Shown: positions 1-5,476 of the stretch, piece after piece
How the letters are laid out: each line of letters begins with the position of its first letter
Numbering within the stretch: the first letter of the stretch is position 1
Assembly (NCBI GenBank): GCA_003136335.1
Contig: PLEA01000026.1
Span: 1,367-7,533, forward strand
Length of the DNA stretch: 6,167 bases
Origin: Acidobacteriaceae bacterium
Lineage (GTDB): Bacteria > Acidobacteriota > Terriglobia > Terriglobales > SbA1
Direction: 5' to 3'
The notes under the pieces: model-generated
Database searches by the model: none
Told to the model about the DNA's origin: nothing
What the model saw: the letters and a program-made list of their open reading frames with translations, nothing else
Program-made: the position numbers and the translations under genes

Positions 1-1
1 T

Positions 2-21
2 CAAAACGCAGCCGCGGGCTG
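2..21 (-). terminator. Weak candidate terminator after egtD
   Basis: Read on the minus strand, CAGCC and GGCTG form a 5-bp hairpin with a CGC loop, followed by CGTTTT. It lies about 50 bp beyond the egtD stop. The stem is short and the U-tract is only four bases, so this is a weak candidate. The rest of positions 1-72 shows no gene. Confidence 0.25.
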
Positions 22-72
22 AGTTTTTCAGCAGTCAGCCAGGAGCGAGGCACAGAGTATGCTGCCCTGTAG

Positions 73-1041
73 TTATTCTGCGATGAGCAGGTTCTCTGAA
101 AAGGGCCAGCGCTCATCGATCCATTGACACTCGCAACGGAAGCCCGCATCGCGCGCCGTCTCGACAATCTCCTCGGCCGAATACTTGTGGCTGCTTTCCG
201 TCCATATCGTTTCTCCTTCCTGAAACTCGACAGAGACCTCTGCCGCCGAAATAGTCACGATCTGTTTTCGCATTGATTGCAGGTGCATCTCCACACTACG
301 AACTTCGGGATTGATCTTCGCCAGATGGCGGAAGTGGCGCAAATCAAAGTCGGCGCCGAGCTCGCGATTCGTTCGGGAGAGTAGGTTGAGATTGAAGGCG
401 GCCGTCACCCCGAGTTCATCGTCGTAGGCTCCAAGCAGTTGCGCGGTGGATTTTTCCAGGTCTGCGCCCAGAAGCAAAGAGTCGCCCGACTGGAGAATGC
501 TTCGGACTGCCCCCAGAAACTTCACCCCTGCGGGGCGATCAAAGTTCCCAATCGTACTGCCCAGGAACAGTACGAACAGGCGCTGACCGCTCTTGCGATA
601 CGACGCGACCTCCAGTAGTCCATCGAGATATTCACGCTCAAAACCCACAATGCTGATGGCGTCAATGTCACTCAGTTCGCGCTCGCACATGACCAGAGCG
701 GAGCGAGATATTTCGACGGGATAATAGGACGTGCGCTGGCGCCGACAGAACGCTTCGAGCAGCCAGCGCGTTTTTTTACCGCTGCCACTTCCTAGTTCCG
801 CCACGGCAACTGGCCCGGCAAGGCGGTCCACGATCTCATCCGCGTGGCGCCGCAGTAAACGCTCGTCAGCCCGCGTGAGCCCATACTGCGGCAGGCGGCT
901 GATCACTTCAAAAAGAGCTGAACCGACATCGTCATACAGGTACTTGGAGGAAAGCTCTTTTTGTCCTGTCCGAGTAAGTCCGGCGCGAACGTCGGCAGCG
1001 AAGTCGTATGTGGCATTGCTAGGAATGGCGTGAACGAGCAT
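73..1041 (-). CDS. egtD: EgtD, L-histidine Nalpha-methyltransferase
   Basis: This cytoplasmic enzyme methylates the alpha-amino group of histidine three times with SAM to give hercynine, the first step of ergothioneine synthesis. The 322-aa product from the ATG at 1041 matches the usual length of about 321 aa. Visible motifs are the SAM-binding ELGSGSGKKT (82-91), FLGSTIGNFD (159-168), GADLEKS (192-198) and TESSHKYS (281-288). Asn166, Tyr206, Glu282 and Ser284 fall at the same numbers as the substrate-binding residues known from the mycobacterial enzyme, and Tyr53 corresponds to its Tyr56. These residues distinguish true EgtD from other DUF2260-type methyltransferases. A TTG 48 bp upstream would add 16 residues, but the ATG has a clear GAGGAG six bases before it. 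The gene lies 48 bp downstream of egtB on the same strand, so the two are probably one transcript. Confidence 0.93.
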   Translation of the reverse strand: MLVHAIPSNATYDFAADVRAGLTRTGQKELSSKYLYDDVGSALFEVISRLPQYGLTRADERLLRRHADEIVDRLAGPVAVAELGSGSGKKTRWLLEAFCRRQRTSYYPVEISRSALVMCERELSDIDAISIVGFEREYLDGLLEVASYRKSGQRLFVLFLGSTIGNFDRPAGVKFLGAVRSILQSGDSLLLGADLEKSTAQLLGAYDDELGVTAAFNLNLLSRTNRELGADFDLRHFRHLAKINPEVRSVEMHLQSMRKQIVTISAAEVSVEFQEGETIWTESSHKYSAEEIVETARDAGFRCECQWIDERWPFSENLLIAE

Positions 1042-1047
1042 TGCAAA

Positions 1048-1053
1048 CTCCTC
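1048..1053 (-). promoter_or_regulatory. Ribosome binding site of egtD
   Basis: On the minus strand GAGGAG sits six bases upstream of the ATG at 1041. It decides the egtD start in favour of this ATG over the TTG at 1089, which directly abuts the egtB stop codon. Confidence 0.8.
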
Positions 1054-1089
1054 TACTCCAGTGATTCGGCAAGTCAGGTGATTCGACAA

Positions 1090-2424
1090 TCAGTGATTCA
1101 CGCAGCGGAACCCCGCGTATACGTATTGGTAATGCGCCTGAAACCAGTTGCGAAATGTGGGCCGCAGCATGCACGCGGCGGTGCGCGGCGAACCGCCCTT
1201 CATGACAAAATGTTTGCCATCGAAAAAATTACCTGAATAGCCGGGGTAGAACGGGAATGGCTCGAACCCATGAAATGGCGCGAAAACGCTGGAAGTCCAC
1301 TCCCAGCCATTGCCTAACATGTCCTGTACGCCGAAAGCGCTGCGTCCCGCAGGAGAGGCATTTACCGGCGTCGGATTCCAATGGGTGAAATCAAAGTTGC
1401 CGAAAGTCGAATTCGGCGCTTCACGGCCCCACGGGTAATTTGTTTCGCCCCCGTCGGCTGTGCCATAGGCGGCGCGGTGCCAATGCTCTTCTGTGGGAAG
1501 TGCCTTCCCGGCCCAGCGCGCGTATGCGAGGGCCTCGGCATGACTGACATAAGCGGGCCAATCCATAGGGAGCGGGATTTTTTCGAACATTGCGCGGTAG
1601 AGCCATCCGTCAGGCGCCTTGGTCCAGAACACGGGATGCGAGACGGCATGCGCGGCCTTCCAGTTCCAGTCCTCGTCGTTCCAGAAAGCACGGGTTTCGT
1701 AGCCGCCGGCGGCCATGAATTCGAGGTATTGCCCGTTCGTCACCTCATACTCGTCAATCTCAAAGGCCGGCACCTGCACCGTGTGGGCTTCATACTCGTT
1801 ATCCCAGCCGAAAGTTTCGCCTCCGCGCCGGAGGCCTAGGGTTGCAACGCCAGCCGGAATCTCAATCATCCGATGGGTCACAGCCTCGGTTAGTAGATGC
1901 CGTGGATTTTCTTGCGGAACTTTTCGGTCGAGCGGCAATTGATGCAGCATGTAGGCCAGCGTCTCGACGTGCATCAGGCGATGCTCAATTGCGACGTTGA
2001 GCAGAGTGTCGAGCGGAAAACCGTCGCGGCCCTGCCCGTATGATTCCAGACTTCCGTCCGCCAGTTTCTCGTCGAGAGCCGCGCGAATTTTGGTCACGTA
2101 GTCGCGCACAGCGTCGAGAGACGGCCAGTCCGACGGCTGGTCGGAGGGCAATCCGCCGCCCACCGGATCGATACCGAAGGCAAACAGGCGATCGAAATCC
2201 AGATGAAAACTCTTCAGACCCAGGACGTTTTCGTGGAGGAGATTCCAGTCAAACGCCTCCAGATGCCCTACATAAAAGATGATGCGGTGACGCTCGGGAA
2301 TTGGCCGTTCGTAAAGGAAATTTGGTCGTACGATGTTGAAGAGTGCGTCACTTTGCGTGCGAGCATCGGAGACCCGCTCCAGTAGTTGACGACGGCCTGC
2401 GATCTCTTCTTGAGCAGCGAGCAT
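1090..2424 (-). CDS. egtB: EgtB, hercynine-type sulfoxide synthase
   Basis: This is a non-haem iron enzyme that uses O2 to join hercynine to a thiol donor, forming the sulfoxide precursor of ergothioneine. The 444-aa product has an N-terminal DinB-like helical domain and a C-terminal formylglycine-generating-enzyme/C-type-lectin-like domain (about 185-444; VTNGQYLEFM, ALPTEEHWHRAAYG, MLGNGWEWTSS, MKGGSPRT, YAGFRC). The expected iron ligands are visible: His54 in YVGHLEAFDW and His148 and His152 in EHRLMHVE. Its similarity in tone to acidobacterial EgtB, and the absence of egtA (gamma-Glu-Cys ligase) and egtC nearby, suggest a type II enzyme that uses free cysteine; this is inference. The ATG at 2424 has GGAGG four bases upstream. 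An upstream TTG at 2508 would add 28 residues of low-complexity sequence without an SD. Confidence 0.93.
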   Translation of the reverse strand: MLAAQEEIAGRRQLLERVSDARTQSDALFNIVRPNFLYERPIPERHRIIFYVGHLEAFDWNLLHENVLGLKSFHLDFDRLFAFGIDPVGGGLPSDQPSDWPSLDAVRDYVTKIRAALDEKLADGSLESYGQGRDGFPLDTLLNVAIEHRLMHVETLAYMLHQLPLDRKVPQENPRHLLTEAVTHRMIEIPAGVATLGLRRGGETFGWDNEYEAHTVQVPAFEIDEYEVTNGQYLEFMAAGGYETRAFWNDEDWNWKAAHAVSHPVFWTKAPDGWLYRAMFEKIPLPMDWPAYVSHAEALAYARWAGKALPTEEHWHRAAYGTADGGETNYPWGREAPNSTFGNFDFTHWNPTPVNASPAGRSAFGVQDMLGNGWEWTSSVFAPFHGFEPFPFYPGYSGNFFDGKHFVMKGGSPRTAACMLRPTFRNWFQAHYQYVYAGFRCVNH

Positions 2425-2428
2425 TGGG

Positions 2429-2433
2429 CCTCC
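2429..2433 (-). promoter_or_regulatory. Ribosome binding site of egtB
   Basis: GGAGG on the minus strand lies four bases before the ATG at 2424. The spacing is a little short, but it is the only SD near any candidate start. The 99-bp gap to the divergent phzF-like gene must hold promoters for both directions, but I see no convincing -35/-10 pair in it. Confidence 0.55.
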
Positions 2434-2523
2434 AAGTATATTGATTGGACGAGCATCCGACGAACGTGGATTCTCAAAATCCTCGCCCGCTTTCGGGTCG
2501 TTTCGCAAAGTAAAATAAAGAAG

Positions 2524-3318
2524 ATGCGGATTCCGCTATTTCACGTTGACGCATTCGCCAACCAGCCGTTCCGCGGCAATCCGGCCGCAGTCTGCCCTCT
2601 TCAAGAGTGGTTAGATGACGAGTTGCTGCGCAAGGTCGCCACTGAAAATAATCTTTCTGAGACCGCCTTTTTCATTTCCAGGGGCGACCATTACGATCTC
2701 CGGTGGTTTACGCCCCGTTGCGAGGTTAAGCTGTGCGGCCACGCGACCCTTGCATCGGCTTACGTGGTATTGAATCTGCTGCAACCCGGGCTGCGAGCGG
2801 TTCGATTCGAGACGCGGCGCAGCGGGGCTTTGACCGTCAGCAAGGACGGCGAAATGTTCGCAATGGACTTGCCGGCGCTGTTCGGGAAGACTCGCGCGCA
2901 TCCGCCAGAGGGGCTGATTGATGCTCTCGGACCGGGACCGTGTCCATCTGCTTTGCTGGAAGTGAATGACACGTATATTGCCGTGTACGACACCCAGGCT
3001 GCAATCCAAAACATCCGTCCTGATTTCGCGAAGCTGGAGGAACTTCATCCGTTTGCGGTCGCGGTGACGGCACCGGGGGAGGAGAGCGATTTCGTGTCGC
3101 GTTATTTTGCGCCCAGCTATGGAATCCCGGAAGATCCCGTGACCGGCTCGGCCCATTGTGCACTCACGCCATACTGGGCGGAGCGTTTGGGCATGACGCA
3201 TCTTTATGCACGCCAAGTGTCGGAGCGCGGTGGTGAACTCTGGTGCGAAATGGCCGGAGCCCGAGTCATTCTCAAAGGGAATGCAGTGTTCACGCTGCAG
3301 GGGGCACTGCAAATCTGA
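2524..3318 (+). CDS. PhzF-family isomerase/epimerase
   Basis: This is a complete 264-aa member of the PhzF / diaminopimelate-epimerase-like family. These cytoplasmic enzymes have two similar half-barrels and move protons on small substrates; PhzF itself isomerises trans-2,3-dihydro-3-hydroxyanthranilate in phenazine synthesis. Family motifs are all present: HVDAF at the N-terminus, GNPAAV (18-23), NNLSETAFF with the probable catalytic Glu46, LCGHATLASA (70-79) and EDPVTGSAHC (203-212). The ATG at 2524 begins exactly at the conserved MRIPLFHVDAF. The frame stays open upstream to 2386, but that stretch lies over egtB and its leader and looks non-coding. There are no other phenazine genes, so the true substrate is unknown. 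The divergent position next to egtBD could be chance or could reflect a shared role. Confidence 0.9.
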   Translation: MRIPLFHVDAFANQPFRGNPAAVCPLQEWLDDELLRKVATENNLSETAFFISRGDHYDLRWFTPRCEVKLCGHATLASAYVVLNLLQPGLRAVRFETRRSGALTVSKDGEMFAMDLPALFGKTRAHPPEGLIDALGPGPCPSALLEVNDTYIAVYDTQAAIQNIRPDFAKLEELHPFAVAVTAPGEESDFVSRYFAPSYGIPEDPVTGSAHCALTPYWAERLGMTHLYARQVSERGGELWCEMAGARVILKGNAVFTLQGALQI

Positions 3319-3341
3319 ATGACATTCGGGGAATTATCCAC

Positions 3342-3370
3342 TTGACATACCCATACTAGTTTGGTAGGGT
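3342..3370 (+). promoter_or_regulatory. Candidate promoter of the transposase gene
   Basis: A perfect TTGACA -35 (3342-3347) is followed after exactly 17 bases by TAGGGT (3365-3370), a weak -10. Transcription would begin near 3377, at or beside the second in-frame ATG of the transposase. The mRNA would then be leaderless or almost so, which fits the lack of an SD and would limit expression. Confidence 0.45.
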
Positions 3371-3379
3371 ATGAGTATG
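3346..3379. repeat. Inverted repeat over transposase promoter and start
   Basis: CATACCCATAC (3346-3356) and GTATGAGTATG (3369-3379) match as an inverted repeat in 10 of 11 positions around a 12-bp centre. The arms cover the end of the -35 box, the -10 box and both candidate ATG codons. This is the geometry of an operator for a dimeric repressor, or of an internal transposase-binding site. No regulator gene is present in the window. Confidence 0.5.
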
Positions 3380-4342
3380 AAAACCGAACCACAGCATGAG
3401 CTTTTCACGAATGAAGAAAAGGCTATCGCATTCTGGGAGAATCAGCGATGGCCTGATGGCGCGATCTGTCCTCATTGTGGTCTGGTAGGCGAAGCGTACA
3501 AGCTACAAGGCAAAAGCACTCGCCCCGGTCTGTGGAAATGCAAGGGATGCAGGAAACCGTTTACGGCAAAAATGCGCTCTATCTTTGAGGACTCGCATAT
3601 CCCGATGCACAAGTGGATGTATGCCATCCATCTGATGTGCTCCTCCAAAAAGGGTATGAGTGCGTTCCAATTCCACAGAATGACGGCGACGTTTTACGGC
3701 GAAAAAGTCTCTTACCGCACGGCGTGGTTCATGTTCCATCGGATTCGATTCGCAATGACGCAGCATCCAATGGTCGAGAAACTGAGCGGCACAATCGAAT
3801 GCGACGAGACCTATGTGGGCGGTAAAATTCGTGTAGGCACCTACAAACCCCGCGATGGGAAGAAACCAAAGTATCGTTCGCCGAGAGACAATAAGGCTTC
3901 CGTGTTTTCTGTTCTACAGCGTGGCGGCGATGTTCGCTCACGGCATGTCGAACGGGTCACGGCAGATAACCTCCGGCCCATCATAGACGAAATGATTGCC
4001 GAGGACGCACACGTAATGACGGACACTTCTACGGTGCTATCCAGCGCTCTCAAGAATCGGAAACACGATCAGGTAAACCACAGGCACGACGAATACGTTC
4101 GCTATGAAAATGGGAAGTGCATCACCACGAACACAGTGGAAGGCTATTTTAGCTTGCTGAAACGTGGCATCTACGGAACGTACCATCAGGTAGGGAAAGC
4201 CTACCTACAGCAGTATTTGAACGAATTTGATTTCAGGTACAACAGCCGAAAGATAACCGACATGGAGCGTTCATCGCTAGCGGTTAAGGCAACTGAGGGC
4301 AAGAGATTGACGCTCAAAAGGCCAGTCGGAAGGGTGGTCTAA
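3371..4342 (+). CDS. IS1595-family (ISXO2-like) DDE transposase
   Basis: This full-length 323-aa transposase cuts and joins the ends of its own IS. The N-terminus has a zinc ribbon, CPHC (33-36) and CKGC (57-60), typical of the IS1595 family, followed by a helical region (MHKWMYAIHLM, VSYRTAWFMFHRIR). The catalytic domain shows ECDETYVGGK with Asp145, HVMTD with Asp218 and TNTVEGYFSLLKRGIYG with Glu257, so the DDE triad appears complete. There is no frameshift or stop, and the usual C-terminal KATEGKRLT segment is present, so the protein may be active. Two in-frame ATGs (3371 and 3377) are possible starts and neither has an SD. It follows the phzF-like gene by 52 bp but has its own promoter candidate and is unlikely to belong to that unit. 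Confidence 0.93.
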   Translation: MSMKTEPQHELFTNEEKAIAFWENQRWPDGAICPHCGLVGEAYKLQGKSTRPGLWKCKGCRKPFTAKMRSIFEDSHIPMHKWMYAIHLMCSSKKGMSAFQFHRMTATFYGEKVSYRTAWFMFHRIRFAMTQHPMVEKLSGTIECDETYVGGKIRVGTYKPRDGKKPKYRSPRDNKASVFSVLQRGGDVRSRHVERVTADNLRPIIDEMIAEDAHVMTDTSTVLSSALKNRKHDQVNHRHDEYVRYENGKCITTNTVEGYFSLLKRGIYGTYHQVGKAYLQQYLNEFDFRYNSRKITDMERSSLAVKATEGKRLTLKRPVGRVV

Positions 4343-4367
4343 ATAACTTCGACGTTTACTAGTAAGC

Positions 4368-4376
4368 CACTTGACA
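4368..4376 (+). repeat. Third copy of CACTTGACA
   Basis: This 9-bp sequence is identical to the left candidate IS end and in the same orientation, 25 bp after the transposase stop. It follows a perfect palindrome TTACTAGTAA (4356-4365). Its TTGACA faces outward to the right and could act as a -35 element, though the matching -10 (TGAATT at 4394) is poor. Confidence 0.4.
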
Positions 4377-4496
4377 GAGGTTTAAATATTTCGTGAATTT
4401 TTGATAACGAATTGGGTTGTTTATATCCAGATCAATACAAAGGGCTTACGCGATGGTGTACGGTCGGATATTATACTCCTAGTGTCAAGTGTGCTA

Positions 4497-4526
4497 TTGC
4501 GCCCGCTTGCAGAATAAAGCTATCAT
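4497..4526 (+). promoter_or_regulatory. Candidate promoter of the small RNA
   Basis: TATCAT (4521-4526) matches the -10 consensus in five of six positions. TTGCGC lies 18 bp upstream as a weak -35 (three of six). Transcription would start near 4533, just ahead of the first hairpin of the RNA candidate. Confidence 0.3.
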
Positions 4527-4532
4527 GTCAAT

Positions 4533-4622
4533 AGGTTTTACTGTCCGGTGAAACTCCGGGCGATACCCATGCTCAAGGGCTTATTGGGCAAGGAACAGCC
4601 ACCGCAAGGTGGCTGTTTTTAT
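4533..4622 (+). ncRNA. Candidate small structured RNA, three hairpins
   Basis: Three consecutive perfect hairpins fill this stretch. Hairpin 1 pairs 4542-4548 with 4556-4562 (7 bp, one U-G and one G-U pair, loop UGAAACU). Hairpin 2 pairs 4570-4576 with 4584-4590 (7 bp, one U-G pair, loop GGGCUUA). Hairpin 3 is the terminator at 4594-4617. The GGG of loop 2 could pair with CCC at 4566-4568 as an alternative or pseudoknot contact. No coding frame here is convincing, and no same-strand gene follows the terminator, so this is not an obvious riboswitch leader. A free sRNA of about 90 nt is the simplest reading. I do not recognise the family. It lies just outside the candidate right IS end. Confidence 0.45.
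4594..4620 (+). terminator. Strong intrinsic terminator, GCAA tetraloop
   Basis: AACAGCCACC and GGTGGCTGTT form a perfect 10-bp stem capped by a stable GCAA tetraloop, followed by a run of five T and then ATTT. The U-tract lies only on the plus strand, so it ends transcripts coming from the left. On the other strand the same hairpin falls directly after the stop of the convergent gene but has no U-run. Confidence 0.88.
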
Positions 4623-5194
4623 TTGTGCCTAGGCCAAAGCGGTTGTCCGGTTACGCACGCTATCGCCCGATTTGGCTTGGTCAAATATGAAGTCACTACA
4701 ATGGTCTCATGGGTGGCTTTAATGTTCCGCGTGAAAACCAATTTCACGTTGGACCCAAGTTTGTCATAGACCTTGACGTACACTTCATCCGCCACTACCA
4801 CGCGGTGAATATTCGGATAAATGGCATCGGGCGTTCGCAAGACATCACAGATCCAAAACAAATCCTCGATTCGATCCAGCTCCCATTTGTAGGCATCCTC
4901 CTGTAGAGTACCCTCCTTCAACATGCGAACTAGAACGATCGGCCTAGCCGGATCGCCCTTCTTTTTGGGTTCGAGATTTAGAAACTTGGGGAAATTGTTT
5001 TCAATGATCTTTATTCTTCTCCCCCTGGGATCAACAATTGGGGAGTGGGCCAAAATGTCGCAACTGAATTTCTTAAAAGAATCCGTCAATCCAAGTTCGT
5101 TGTACGGGGGATGCTGGCAGCCCTTGCTGTGGAATACAAGCAAGTGGGCTACCGCCGGAACCGCGGTCGCGAGTTGTTCGCGGAGGTCGCCCAT
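4619..5194 (-). CDS. Hypothetical protein, PBECR-like nuclease fold
   Basis: This 191-aa protein belongs to no named function I can assign with certainty. Residues 52-70 (PIVDPRGRRIKIIENNFPK) and 103-172 (KWELDRIEDLFWICDVLRTP, DEVYVKVYDK, VKLVFTR, TIVVTSYLT) recall the PBECR group of phage-encoded barnase/EndoU/colicin E5-D/RelE-like nucleases. The shared pattern is a helix ending in an NPD/TPD-type turn, then a beta hairpin with a YVKxYxK strand and a final VVTSY strand. There is no signal peptide or membrane segment. The ATG at 5194 has no SD, and the frame is open upstream only to 5228, so the start is uncertain and residues 1-45 may be partly artefactual. The gene lies 120 bp downstream of the unusual tRNA on the same strand. 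Its TAA stop falls inside the U-tract of the convergent terminator. Confidence 0.6.
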   Translation of the reverse strand: MGDLREQLATAVPAVAHLLVFHSKGCQHPPYNELGLTDSFKKFSCDILAHSPIVDPRGRRIKIIENNFPKFLNLEPKKKGDPARPIVLVRMLKEGTLQEDAYKWELDRIEDLFWICDVLRTPDAIYPNIHRVVVADEVYVKVYDKLGSNVKLVFTRNIKATHETIVVTSYLTKPNRAIACVTGQPLWPRHK

Positions 5195-5248
5195 ATTTGA
5201 CGTGGTGCATAGTACCAGTAAAATCAGTTACCTATAACCACGTAACGG

Positions 5249-5297
5249 CCCAAGAAAATCATCCCCTTTTCTGGGTTATTCGATGTACAATTAACCC
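5249..5297 (-). other. Two overlapping hairpins between tRNA and nuclease-like gene
   Basis: GGGTTA (5292-5297 read on the minus strand) can pair with TAACCC (5273-5278). Alternatively the CCC at 5273-5275 can join a longer imperfect stem, CCCA-GAAAA with TTTTC-T-TGGG (5249-5275), with one bulged base. The two folds share bases, so they exclude each other. Neither is followed by a U-run. They could be a 3' processing or pausing signal after the tRNA, or a leader structure of the 4619-5194 gene. Confidence 0.3.
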
Positions 5298-5314
5298 GAC
5301 GTATCCGAAAGTGT

Positions 5315-5421
5315 TGGTGCGGACGACGAGATTCGAACTCGCAATGGGATGTTGACCTTCCGAGGGGGCATCCCAAACTAGGGTCCAAGCCTAGCGCGTA
5401 TTCCAGTTCCGCCACGCCCGC
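5315..5421 (-). tRNA. tRNA, leucine-type body with UGG (Pro) anticodon
   Basis: All cloverleaf stems form. The acceptor pairs GCGGGCG with CGTCCGC (one G-U). The D arm is GCG-GAACTGGAATA-CGC, the typical leucine style. The anticodon arm is CTAGG-CTTGGAC-CCTAG. The T arm is GCGAG-TTCGAAT-CTCGT. A73 and an encoded CCA (5315-5317) are present. The anticodon at 5385-5387 is UGG, which reads proline CCN codons, whereas leucine tRNAs carry NAA or NAG. Residue 37 is A, not the G usual in proline tRNAs. Proline tRNAs also have a short variable loop and C1-G72; this one has G1-C72 and a class II variable arm of 35 nt (5343-5377) with a 7-bp stem, far above the usual 12-16 nt for leucine. It would therefore probably be charged with leucine. 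It lies 55 bp after the 129-aa gene and has no clear promoter of its own, so it may be cut from that transcript. Confidence 0.85.
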
Positions 5422-5429
5422 GTGTTGAC

Positions 5430-5474
5430 GGTCAGCGATCGGCTCGCCCTCCAAGACTTGCCTACTCGCTGGCC
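5430..5474 (-). other. Inverted repeat ahead of the tRNA
   Basis: On the minus strand GGCCAGCGA (5466-5474) and TCGCTGACC (5430-5438) are complementary in eight of nine positions around a 27-base loop. They fill the spacer between the 129-aa gene and the tRNA. They could isolate the tRNA for RNase P/RNase E processing; there is no terminator U-run. Confidence 0.25.
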
Positions 5475-5476
5475 GT

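Larger units (their letters stand above)
3339..4491. mobile_element. IS1595-family insertion sequence (ends tentative)
   Basis: The transposase gene is bracketed by CACTTGACA at 3339-3347 and its reverse complement TGTCAAGTG at 4483-4491. This would give an element of about 1.15 kb, a normal size for simple IS1595 members. The inverted repeat is only nine perfect bases. The flanking 8-bp sequences (GAATTATC on the left, TGCTATTG on the right) do not match, so the expected 8-bp target duplication is not seen. The left end must lie after the phzF-like stop at 3318, since that protein ends normally. The 140 bp between the transposase stop and the right repeat are AT-rich and hold no gene. Confidence 0.45.

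Noticed and set aside
1042..1089. TTG start of EgtD giving 338 aa
   Set aside because: The internal ATG has an ideal SD, and its numbering places Asn166, Tyr206, Glu282 and Ser284 where the known enzyme has them.
1362..1839. Several long ORFs antisense to or overlapping egtB
   Set aside because: They are shadow frames of a GC-rich gene; none has family motifs or an SD.
2386..2523. N-terminal extension of the PhzF-like protein
   Set aside because: The extra 46 residues overlap egtB and its leader on the other strand and show no family similarity; the conserved domain starts at the ATG at 2524.
4533..4592. Cobalamin- or TPP-type riboswitch
   Set aside because: CCGGTGAAACTCCGG is faintly like part of the cobalamin aptamer and GATACCC like part of TPP, but the B12 box and the TPP core segments are missing and no same-strand gene follows.
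4548..4769. A 73-aa plus-strand ORF over the sRNA candidate
   Set aside because: It begins inside hairpin 1, and its EQPPQGGCF stretch is simply the translated terminator hairpin; the rest is antisense to the nuclease-like gene.
5315..5421. Ordinary tRNA-Pro(UGG)
   Set aside because: Proline tRNAs have a short variable loop, C1-G72 and G37; this RNA has a long variable arm, G1-C72, A37 and a leucine-like D arm.
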